64,000 bases of DNA, taken from contig JABAKD010000011.1 in assembly GCA_012845835.1 (NCBI GenBank), forward strand, positions 10,230,381-10,294,380, written 5' to 3'. The DNA is from Undaria pinnatifida (lineage: Eukaryota > Sar > Phaeophyceae > Laminariales > Alariaceae). Within the stretch, counting starts at the first letter, position 1. The number at the start of each line of letters is the position of its first letter. A program made the position numbers and the translations under genes. Under the pieces are notes generated by a model. That model saw only the letters and a program-made list of their open reading frames with translations, ran no database searches and had not been told where the DNA came from. This document shows positions 24,651 through 36,800 of the stretch, one piece after another.

Positions 24651-25199
24651 TCATACCCTACCCAAGCACAAAAACACGCCAAAAAACGTGAAAATGCACC
24701 CCGATGGATAAATAATCCCACATGGCCTACGTATAAAAACGAAAAATATTGGGAAAAAAAATAGTTAGCTAACCGTTTTAGCACCGCACTCCCGACACGG
24801 GGACAATACACTTGGATTTAGACTCTAGGGTAATTTTTTTAGGAGTTGGAAGTGGGTTAAGGGATCCCGCAATCCAGAATACATTTTTTTTTGCCAAAAT
24901 AGGCTGCCTCTATCGCGGCGAGGCGCCCCAGGACTGTTTCCCCAAAAATACGTCTAGAAAGCGCGACAGCAGCAGCGAGCACGAGAGAGCGACAGAGGAA
25001 GGGGGGGGGGGTGTACTTGGTTTGTGCATGGCCGGTTTCGTATGACCATAAACGGGGGGGAGCGGGAGTAAGTGGCGAGCCTGCTTACGATTCATGAACC
25101 CCTCTTCATACTTGAATATCATTGATAATAGCGAACAGAGAGCAAGAACAAGAAAATCCAAAAAAAGTCGCGCGTGTAAGTTAGTTTTCGCGTCCTCTC
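24651..25199. other. 3' flank of the PTEN-like gene
   Basis: No gene is supported here. The stretch after the stop codon at 25200 is presumably the 3' UTR of the minus-strand phosphatase gene. No AATAAA-type signal was pinned down. Confidence 0.4.
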
Positions 25200-27811
25200 T
25201 CACTTTTCCCACTGAAGCCTCTTCCGCGCAAGCGCCAGCTTGGCATCCTCCCCGCAAGACGTCCCCGTGCTCCCGTACTTTCTCTCGTGTATGCCCCGCG
25301 GCTGCTGCTTCCACTCCCACTGCTTCTGTTGTTGCCCCTGCTGCCGCTGCTGCTGCTGCTGCTGCTTCTGCTCCTGCTGCCCCTGCTGCTGCTTCTGCTC
25401 TTGCGGCGATGAGGTGCTCGATTCATTGTGCATCAACGCCCCCTGAATCTCCTCCTCGCCCGCCACAATACGCTGGAGCGGAGGCCACCCGCGATGCCGG
25501 AGCGGCGCAATAGCCGTCAAGTTTTCATTCTCGATAAACCTAGCGCTAACAACGCGGCGTTCTTCGTTAAGGAGGGATGCTGCCGGCGCCGCCTCCCCCT
25601 CACCGTTGTCCACCCAGCCCGCCAGCACGCGCGCGGCCAGGGCGGCGGTTTCTCCGTCCCCATCCGAAAAGGACGACCCCCCCCGCCATCCTCCTCCTGC
25701 GCTGCCAGCGTCGGACTGGTCCGTCTCGTCCTCGAACGACCGCTGAGCGGCCGTCTGGAGTAGGAGCCGGGTCCCCTCGGGAGACGACGATCTCCTACTC
25801 GCTTTCTCCTTTGGTGCGTCTTTTCGCACCGTGACTACTATGGTCGTGCCCTCCCCCTCCTTCTCCACACCGTTACCACCACCACCACCACCCCCACCGC
25901 CTCCCCCACTCCCCCCACCACCACTACGACCACCCCCAACGTCATCACCATCGCCGGGAGATGAACCTCGCCCGTCCTTCTTCCCCTTCTCGAGCCCACT
26001 CAGGCTGTACTTCCGGGAGCCTTCTACCTTTAGCAGCAGCACCTTGTCCAGCCTTACTGGGGGACCTCTGGCTTGCGCCAACCTAGGCGACGTCGCCGCC
26101 AACGGCGGCACCATCCGCGGCGTCTGATTCTCTCGTTCCGATCCCTGACCTAAACTTTTCCTTGCCACGCTAGCGCTGCCTCCGGCACAGTGGCTTTCCG
26201 CGTCTTCCTCGCTTCGCCGTCCTGATCGAGTAGCAAGAGCCGCGCTAGACTCGCCGTAGCTGGGCGGAACGGTTGCCCGACGCCATCCTTGCGCCGGCCC
26301 CACCACCGCCGCCGCCGCGCCCGATGCCTCTGCCACCTCTGCTTCGTCAGCACCAGCAACACCTGCACCCGCACCAGCAGCAGCAGCACCACCACTAGCA
26401 GCAGAAGCCGGCTGTTGTTGCTGTTGCTGCTGCAGCTGCTGCCGGAGGGGCTGCCTCAGATCGTCCAAAATCGCAGGACTCTGCAAAATCTTGGAGCTCG
26501 ACCACAGACGCACGTCCGGCGGGTCCTTCAGGACCACCACCGGCGCCGGCGGGCCGTCTCTTGCCTTGCGCGCGTGCCTCTCGTTCAGCCTCTCCTTCTT
26601 CGCCGACACCGCCGCCCTCGGGCAGGAACGGAGCGGGGAAGGATTATTGCTCGACAGCGGGGTCGTGTAACCTCCTCTCCCTGGGGTCATGTACCCCCCG
26701 TGGCTTGGTGTGCCGTACCCGGCACGACCCGGGGTAGCACGCCCGACGCGGGCGGGGGTAGAATACTCACCGTGGCCGGGGGTGGTCTGCCTGTTGCGCG
26801 CGGGCGTAGCGTACCCACTGTGGCTGGGCGTATGACGAGCGGGGGTGGGGTGCCCGCTACGAGCAGGCGTTGGGTGCCCATTTCGCGCGGGGGTGGGGAA
26901 TCCGTGCTGACCGGGCACGAGCAGGCCGCTGCTGTTGCTGTTGCGGGTGGTCTGAGGACCCGTTAGCGGCAAACTCCAAGAAGTGGCCCGCGACAGTGCT
27001 CTGGCGGACTCGAGCGACGGTGGCCTGGTCCTTCTGTCCCCCCCCCTTCTACTGCTCATGCTGCTGCTCGGGGTGCTATTATTTATCGATTCCTCCTGGT
27101 CTGACGAGAGATAAAACCTTCTGTCTTCTTCTTCCTCCTCTTCTTCCTCGTCTTCGTCGTCGTCGTTGGTTTTCGTCATCCATCTATCGTCGTTGTTGTT
27201 GGCGTTTTCGTCATCGTCACCATAGGCGCCAACCCAGCCCCGCGGCATTGACAGCAAGGACGGCATACTCGCCGCATCGTCGTCCCCCCAGCCACCGCCA
27301 CCGCGACCCCTGCTGCCGGTAGCTCCACCAGTCCCATCAGCGCCGTCAACACTGACGCCCCGCTTGCTCATAGCTTCTCTCGCGTCGTCGCTCACCACAG
27401 GATCCGTCTCCGGCGTCGCGGACTGCTCCGCCAAGCCTACAAGAGCTAGTATAACTTCGTCGCTGGGGACCCCCCCCTCTCCTACATCCAACCTCCCCTT
27501 CTCCTCTTCCCCCTCTACATCTAGCCCCTCTTTCGCTCCCCTCCACGTATCTCCCCCTTCCCTCTCCCCCTCCTCTCCCCCCTCCGCATCCGCCTCCCCC
27601 CCTCTCTCCGCCTTCCTCTCTCCCCCCCCCTTCCCCTCCGCGTCAATCGCATCGACCTCTTCCCAGTCGGTGCGCGTGTGTCGGCGGACGGGGCTAGCGG
27701 CGTTCGGGTGCGTGTGGGTGAGTACGACGGAAACCTGTGCCGCCAGGAGGCGTTTCGCTAGAGGGCCCGGGGGTAAGTCGTTCTGTGTGAAGGTGAACAC
27801 CTCTCGACCGC
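25200..27811 (-). CDS. PTEN-like gene, terminal exon: end of C2 plus long disordered tail
   Basis: The acceptor CCGCTACTTTCAG opens a 2.6-kb uninterrupted exon of 869 residues. Its start, [15 protein letters not shown], then QVSVVLTHT, mirrors PTEN's LTLTKNDLDKA...KVKLYF, the last C2 strands. After that come acidic Glu/Gly-rich sequence, Asn/Asp/Glu runs, about ten imperfect G-[HY]-x-TPAR repeats, poly-Gln, Gly runs, Ser/Arg clusters and a Gln/Lys-rich end. The tail is mostly disordered, with many Thr-Pro and Ser-Pro sites that proline-directed kinases could use (inferred). Overlapping open frames on the plus strand are shadows of these repeats. Confidence 0.7.
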
Positions 27812-30800
27812 CTGAAAGTAGCGGTAGGTAACGGTGGTAAGGTGACAGCGTTGAGCGACGAGAACAGGGGAGTGCAAAAGAAAGGGGAAAATGACGCTGT
27901 TATATCGATGATGTTTTCGTTAGTGTCGGGACTAATCGAAGGTGGTGGGAAAAAGGTCTCACCATGCTACTAGAGAGAGTAGTACAAAATATATCAATAC
28001 TGGAACATAATAAGTGGTCGCAGAAGCAGTGTACATCTGGAACAAAAAAGAAAAAAAGAAAAAACTATTCTGCCTTGAGATCGAACAATTCATTCCACCC
28101 CCTCCACTCTCTCTCACCGGCTTCGCCCAAGAACGTGGTGTTGCACCACACGTCGAGCACGTTCTTGCCTAGGCCGAACAGCCCGGTAGACGCCGAAACC
28201 ACCACCTGTTTGGGGTGGTGCACACCGGTTAACAAAAGAAAATAATTGAATGGTCGGCGTTAAAGCTCTCATTCATGTTGCCTGCACATCAAGTAGTGAG
28301 TTTCGGACTGAATGAAGCCTTGGGTTTTTCAGAATTTGGATTAAGACAGTGGGAATTTTGCGGCAGTTCTCATTCCCACCCCCAGGGGCACAAGCAAGAC
28401 TCGGGATTTTGTGGCGGCTTCTCATTCGCAGCCCTGCAGGTGCACAGTGGTCTCCCATGTACTACTGCGAAACATATCTATTGTGTTAACTCCAAGTTTG
28501 TTATTTACCTGAGAAACGCCGCAAAATTCCGATCATCTTGATGTTCAAAAATTGATAAATGATTCCTCAATCCGAAATTCGCTACTGTCGGATGTTAAAG
28601 ATATAACAACAACAACAACAACAACAACAACAGCAGCAGCATAGGCTTCCATGGAATATCATCGGGTGTTGCACTTTCATTTTCTCAAAACGAAAATAAT
28701 TTCCAACTCCAAAAAAGTATCCCACATTAGTATAATTCCAAGTGTTTTGTTCCCATGTTGGGAGTGCAGTATAGCAGGTTAAAATCAGCGTTTTGGGTTA
28801 TTTTCATTGTTCTCAAAACAATAATCAGCGTTTTGGGTCATTTTCATTTTTCTCAAAAGAAAAATCACAGCATTTTTGGACCATTTTCACTTTTCTCAAG
28901 AGAAAAGTCAGCGTTTTGGGTGCGCAGAGCTCCTCAAGTGAAGAAGAAGAAATCTCACAAAAGCAATCGGTGCACCTCTACCTCGTACCGTACGATAGCA
29001 AGTGTCGCAGGCAGCACCACCAAGTTCTAGGGCTATTCATTGGCTATCCATAGACTTCACGAATCGCAGTCAGTTGAGAGGCGGCGTGAAAGCCAATAGT
29101 CGGGCTTAGAATTTCTTAAAAAACACCACACGCAGCTATTTATACCACACGGCGAGTCACAAATGCGCCGGTGAGATGCTGAAGGCCGCAGAAGTCTGCA
29201 AATTATCACACGGAACTAACGGTATACTGTATATTGCAATACAGCTGCAATACCCAGTCAACTAAAAACTAGCCGCGGACTTACTATTGGAAAAAATATT
29301 AGCAATGTTAGCGTAGTCAGCCAAACCCGCAGCCCAGCGATATTGTCACTACTCGGTACACGAGAGTCATTCTACGGTGTAGCCCCTCCAACTTTTCTTT
29401 ATCGAAACCGCCGGTCTTGAAACCAGCTCCCCGACGCATCCCCTGAACACGATGCCCCTTGCCACCCCGACGTCATCGTTCGATAGTACTACTACTAGCA
29501 CTACTAGTCGTTCCTTTGCATACAAGAAAAAAGATGCAAGATTGTTTTTTTTTTTGCATAGCATCCTTTTCCTCGTGTCGAGCAGCCATCAACTAACCTT
29601 CGGTAACGAAAATCGCTGTTTTGGGGGACGGAGGCTAACGTAGAATCAGTCACGATTACTTTATCCCGATACACTCCATACTCCATTCGGACCTGGAAAG
29701 TTCCTTCGACGACAACACTTCGCGGCAGAGCAGCCGCGAATACGGAGGAGGACGCCTGCCCTTTCTTCTTGGCATCAACCGAAGGCATCCTCGCTCGGTG
29801 AACCAAGGCCTTCCCTCCCGGCGTCTGCTGGTACACCGCGCACGACGGATTGTGCTGGCCAGGGCAAACAAAAACAACAACGAAAGACGACCAATCACGT
29901 TAGCTGGCTGACTAATAGTTGACAAAGTGAGTTGGCTAGTGGCTTGGGTGACCGTAAATTCGTCGACTAGTTTTATTACCACTACATCCCGAAACATACG
30001 CAACATTTTATTTCTATACTAAGCTACAAAGGCTGCTTATATGTACGGATAGAGTGGTAGTCGCCTGGCAGGTTGGGATACACCTTGCACGACGGATGGT
30101 GCTGGCCAAGGCAAAAAAACAACACGGACGCAAAACGACGATCTAGCACCACCAAGTACTGTACAGGAGGCACCCTCATTTTTACAACCGGATTTGAGCC
30201 ACTCGCACGAACGAGTGACTCCGTACCTCATCGACAAAAAAGATAATTTAGGTCGTTGATTTTTGATGCAGCGTGGGCTTACCATTCCTCAGCGGATTCC
30301 GTCAAGAAAAAAAAATTCACAACAGTAGGAAAGCTTAAGATCACTCTTGAGGAGGAAAACAGCGAGTGACCCCGAACCACTGCAAAAAAAAAAAAAACGT
30401 GACTCTCCCTAGGCTACGGTAGCCTGGGTGGCACACATGTTGAACTGGCTTGAACCGGATTGGAAATGTACTGCACAGATCTTGCACGGCACACTATAAC
30501 GACACATGTTTTTCTCACATTAACTCGAAAAATCAAGTCCGTGGTCACAGGACAGGCTTCACTCACTCTAGAGTGGAAGGGTACCCCCGGGAACAAAACA
30601 CAAGCAAACCAAAAGTGGTATGTACACGCATATATCATAGCTGAAGCAATTCATGCCTCCGCTAAAAAGACATTTATAAAATGAAATCGGGAGTCAGTCT
30701 ACGTAATATAGATGTATGATTAGACCATATATTATCTAGATTATCTATATGAACTAAGATGTATGATTTAGACTATATATGATCTAGATTATCTATATGA

Positions 30801-33800
30801 ACTATATGAAGTATATGATCTATAGGATATATATGAACTATATAAACACTATAGGATCTACAGGATCTATATGATCCATAGTATTATAGGATCTACTAGA
30901 TCTATATGATCTATGTGATCTACAGGATCTATATGATCTACATGATACACATATTACCTATAGGATTTTTATGATCTATATGATCTACATGATCTATCTA
31001 ATCTATATATGATATTCATGGTATATATGATCTATATGATCTATACTATATTAGGATCTACTTGATCTATGGTATATATGTGATCTACAGGATCTATATG
31101 ATCTAGATCGTGGTCCGTCCTATGCCTGTATGAAAACGCTTGTTCGACCGGCACAACTGAATGCTTTACTCACGATAATCTGTTTCCATCTCATTTGCCT
31201 CGGCGGTATCTCAAGCTGCAGGGACACGTCGCGAATACTGGTGGCCAGCCGCGGCAGCGTCTTTAGGCTCGGGTTTCGCACCGGAGCTTTCCCCACCAAG
31301 TCTCGCAACCCCCAAACCTGAACAAACGCAGCGGATGCAACAATTGAACCACACGTGTCCGAATTGGAACAGGGGTAAGTAAGTGTCAAGAGTTGAAGGC
31401 TGCCTAGAGGGCGTGCCACGATAAAGGACCTGTAGAACTGTTTGGCGCTTTCGTTTCCGAATCACGGGGCTCCTTGTCGCAAAAATGGTGGTGATTTTAC
31501 ATACTGGTGTTATTCTTGTTTTGCAATATAATATATGACTGTTTTGTATCCCTAGGCGATGGGTTTGGTCATCATCATCATCATCATGTCGTTGCACTAC
31601 TGTTAGTGAACTCGAAATCAGTTGCGGGCGAAGTACAGATCTCCTCAAGCCAACAACCTTGCAGGGAAAAAATGGTGGACCTCTGCTTGAGCATGAGTCC
31701 TAGGCGCAATACGCAAGAGTATCGCTATCCCTGAACCTGATCGATCACGGAGCCAAGACAAGCCAACCACAAAAAAGAAACGTTCTAAGAAAGAGAGCTC
31801 AGCGCTAACGATCGAAGACAGCCAACACGTGATACTGATACTGTATATCAACTCTCGTGCTACCTCCACACATGCCGATACTGTATACCAAGTATCCGGA
31901 GGGGTAAGCGTTGAAGAGGTGGACGCAGCCAGGACGCGAACGTCGTCAATCGTTAGAGGCGTACACAATAATAGGCAAGAGTAAACCTTTCGTGTAGACG
32001 TATGTAATGGTATCCATAGTGATGTACACAAAGGGGGTGGTCACGCTATCATGCGCGTGCACGGGTTCACCCATGACTGGAAGCCAAGCTCGAAGCTGCA
32101 ACCCCGTCCCCCCGATATTCTTGCTCTTGCTCTATTAATAGTAGAGTAAGAGATTGATTCCAGCATGACGTAATGCTAGCGTGTTTGAACTATGGCTCCC
32201 GTTGGTCTGAAAATAGACTACTCTTACGAGATCACACTTATACCAACCAAGCAGCGATGAACACCTTCGCATAATATTATCAAGGTGACCCTCGTTCCCC
32301 CCTCCCTCCCCCCCCCCTCCTCTCCTCGCCCCTCCGTCTCCCCCCCCCATCTCCCTCTCTCGCCCCCTCCCCGTTTATCCTCCTTCCCCTTTCCCTCCTA
32401 TCTCTCTTCCCCTGTATCCCCCGTTCCATCTCCCCCCCCCCCCCCCCCCGCCCTGCCCAAGCCATACCAAATCACCGAGCGTATCTCACCTCCCTGATGA
32501 GTCTTTCGTACAAGAACACCCAGGCTCGGTGGTTAACCCCCGTCCGCCCCCGCACATCCGTCGCTTGCGTCTAAAATAAAAACAAAAACAACAAATCGGC
32601 GAGTGGCGGCAAGAGAGATATTGGAAAGACTGAGATTGAGAGTTGAGATTGAGATTGAGAGTAAATTGACATTAAGATTGAGAGTGAGATTGAGAGTGAG
32701 AATGAGAGCGAGATTGAGATTGAGATTGAAGCTGAGATTGCGATTGAGATTGGGATTAGGATTGGGATTGGGGTTGGGAGTGAGTGAGACCACGGCAGAA
32801 CGAAACGGTCAAGAGAACAGGTATGTCCGCTTTTCGCCTTGATATATTTTTTTATTTCCATAAATTTGTTCCGGGATCGGTGTTCGATGTGAAGCCAATA
32901 TTGTATTCAGGCTGGACCAACAGTATCCACGATAGGCCTTTGCACTGAGACTTTGTTACTTTCCCAACCGCAAAAATATGACCACCAATCTTCCCAGGGA
33001 TAGAGATGACGCAAGGAGGTCGCGACCATGGGGAGGAACGCATTGCGTGTTGTCTGGAAACCCTAAGCGTTTACTCGGTGGTAAACGAGGGCGACTTGAA
33101 CTTAGTAACACGCTCCGCCGCCCTATCTCATCCCATCACATCCCACCCCCGTCCCGATAGATCCCACATCATCCTATTCTATCCCATCCCGACCTATCCC
33201 AGCCAAGCCCACCCTATCCCATCCCAGTCCGGCCCTCCCCATCCTTTCCCATACCATACCATCCCACACCATCTCACACCATCCCATCCCAGCCCTTCGC
33301 ATTCCAACCCATTATATCCCGATCCATCTCATCTCATTCCATCCCATGTTTTCACCTCATCGGCGCTAGCCACGGCCATCCCACCCCCTCTCCTCCCCTC
33401 CCCCCCCCTCCCCTCCCCCCCCCCCTCCCCCCCCTCGCGGCTCATGTCTCCTCCCCTCGCCCCTTGCCTCCCCTCCCCTCTCTCCCATCACCTCTTTTTT
33501 CACCTCATCGTAGCTAGACAAAGCCATCTCCGCTGTCTCTCCCATCCTAACCATGAGGCAAGCCGCCATAATACTCGCCCTCCCCTTCTCCTTCTTGCAG
33601 TGAAGGGACACGACGTTCTCCTCGTGAGCGTCAAGCCAAGCCTTCGCGTTCTCGCAAAAGTCAACCACGGACTCTAGGGGTGGGCAGGTGTCATCTGTGA
33701 AGGGGTAGCTGGGAAACAGTACCGCAACAAGACAACACAAGACAAGATACGACATGACAGGTTAGAACAAGACAAGACAAGGCAAGACGAGACAAGACAA

Positions 33801-36800
33801 GACAAGACAAGACAAGACAAGACAAGACAAGACAAGACCAGACAAGACAAGGCAAGACGAGACAAGACCGAGACAAAAAAGACAAGACAAGACAAGACAA
33901 GACAAGACAAGACAAGACAAGACACGACAAGACAAGACAAGACACGACACGACACGGCGACAGGGCTGCGTCGGGAGATGTGAGTAGACTCTTGTTGCAA
34001 TGGCCAGAGATGGTTTGTCTCGGCAATTTGCATATCGTGTATTGGAAACGACGGCTATGCCGCAAGCTACGGCATATAGAGGTGCACCATATTTTCTTTG
34101 TATAGCCTATATATACACCCACCAAACTGACTTGTTAATAGCGTAGAGCTGAACGTGCAACCCGATGAACGATGTCATGCCCTAGCTAACTACTAACTAA
34201 CTACTAGCTACTACTGGCTAATTAGTATGGACGCGTGCTACGATAGAGGTGCACCACTTTTTTTCTAATACTACCCTTCAATTTGGGAGCTTAAGACATG
34301 CCCTTCTTAACCCAAAAACCGATTTGGAGAAACACGAAACTGCTACGTACACCGAATGAAACATCCCATGGCCCAGGTACGCGACGAGAATCAAGCCCAA
34401 AACAAAATTTCGATTATTTTCCGACGATTTCGGGTTAAGGAGCCCAGTCATTCTCAGAAAACGTACGTATTGCGGACGAAAATTGTCACCTCGGTCGTAG
34501 CACACGCCCTGGGCTAGGTACACAAAAAAAAATGTATATGTTGCAAAACAAGAATGGTCAACATTCCGATCTTTTTTGGACTAAAGGAGAGAGCTCCTTA
34601 CTCCACAACGATATTGTCCCCACCATAAATGCCACCTCACTACGTACCGTATTATTATAAAAATAAAATATACACTCCACCGTATCATGTGTTGCATGTA
34701 ATAGTCATCTCATATCGCAAAACATTTTTGCCACAAAATGCTATTTAATACGGCCATCTTACAGCACGCGTCCCAGGCAGGCGAGAATACGGCGGTTCTT
34801 GCCTGCAAGGGCATACCAAAGCTTTCAGGTGTCTTACGTCCGCAATTTCTATCAGGAAAGAAAAATAGGACAGACGGATACAGGGTCGGTTTGGCGGGCT
34901 CAGGTTCGCGGGCGGGATGAGGTCTGGGCGGGATGAGGTCTGGGAGGGATCAGGTGTGCCGAGCGGGAGCAGGGTGGAAATATTCGAGTGTGTTGACCAA
35001 TGAAACATGGCGAAACGTCAGTATTTGACCAATCATTGGCTTCTGCTGTCGAATATGTGATAAGCTCCACTACTACTTCTGTTATACGATGTTGTATAAT
35101 ATAACATATACATACAAGTACCAGGTAACTATATATCAAGTGGGCATGCCAGTGCTTCGTACATATTATTTCGTATTTCTCTCTTCCAATGTATTTCTGT
35201 TGCTGACGTATGTATGTTGTGCCTGTCGTACCCAGTACTAGGGCATGACATTGCGTTGTCGAATGCATTACGATGCATTATCTCTGTGTCGTGGCTTGTG
35301 ACCACAGAGCTGATCTTTTTAGGGTGAAGAATCAGTACGGACACTGGGTGTGCTGGATGTCGACGAGTAGAAGAACGGTTTAATGTGAAGAACACACACA
35401 CACATATCCGCCGTAGTATTCAATAGTGTGAGTGAGTACTACAAAGTCGAATGCCAGTATACGGTACTTTTCCTCCGACCTGCAGACGGTATTACCAAGT
35501 CGCCGCCGGAGCGCCGGAGCAACATACACTTGAGCATATATATTATTTAATAGAGTGTTTGCGAAAGTACGTTTTTAGAAATTTACTTCTTCAGAAATTG
35601 TCCCGAAGGCAATATTTGCGGTAAATTTTTGAAAAAAAGGCAAAAATGTACTTTGTCGAAGGTAGGTTTTGATCAAAAGTTACGGTAAATTTTGTCTCTC
35701 TGTTTCATTGGCCTACAACACACCGAGCATTTGTCCGAGGCAGAACGCCTCTGCAAGGGTCTATAGCGCCCTAAGCAGGACCAGTTTGAAGCACCCCACG
35801 GCTGTTGTCACGACACAACACAAGCTACTAATACGAACGCACGGAGGATTGAGAGGGTAGTACCCTGAGCACGACGCGCAGGCGTAACATCAGAGATATG
35901 CAGCAGGCCGGTGATGAACCGTCTGTTGCTGCCCTCTGCGTCCGTGACCAAGGGTTCAGCGCTTGCTGCAAGCTGTGGTGAACTTCTCGCAGCTGGCGGA
36001 GTCGAACGCACGCACGCGGAGAGGAGCCTCAACGCAGAGAGCGACACCACGCGCCTTGATTGCGGCTATCGTGTGCCGCATCTGGCAAGATAGGACTCGT
36101 ATCGGTCCATCTGTGCGACAGCAGCCACCGCGCTTCTCCAACATCACCGCGACTGAAGCGTGGTATGACTTTTGGTTTAGGGCAGAGGAGCGGAAACTCC
36201 TCTGCCCTAAACCGCTGCGTTCACTGCGGATTCTTCGCAGGGTGGTGCTTCGCAATAACAGGTCCACGTTCCATGGGGAAACTGCGCTTCGCCTTCCCTT
36301 CCGTCGCATGAGGAAGGCGTTGCTCTGCTTGTAGCACGTGTAATGAGGTAGTCCCTGCTCACAAGGAGTTTTTTACGCGCGAGACAGACCGCCATACCTC
36401 TGATTTGTAGTCTGTTGGGTGCTTGCATGTACCGTGTTCCAGGTACTGCTGCACCTGAAACGAGAGGCTCGAGACTGGAGTACGTACAACGAGTACTCGT
36501 ATATCGTATAATACTACGAGTACTCGTACTGCTGCTGCTGCTGTACTCGTACGTATATTACAATCGCGCACATCCCCGTTTCCCTACTAAATTTCGGAGG
36601 CGTCGCCTGCAGGATTTTGTTTACCGCTAGCGCAAACACACCAAAAACTCGGTGGGAAGGCAATTCACTTTTTTTAGCGGAAGGCAAGTAAATTTTTAGA
36701 AACGTATTTTCGCAAACACTCTAATACTCCGGTATATACCTGGAATATATAATCAAAACTGAAAAATACACTACAGCTGTGAGATCGACCAAGAATGGTT

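Noticed and set aside
25831..27322. Plus-strand ORFs opposite the large PTEN-like exon
   Set aside because: They are anti-sense shadows of Pro, Gly and Gln repeats. The minus frame continues the C2 domain.
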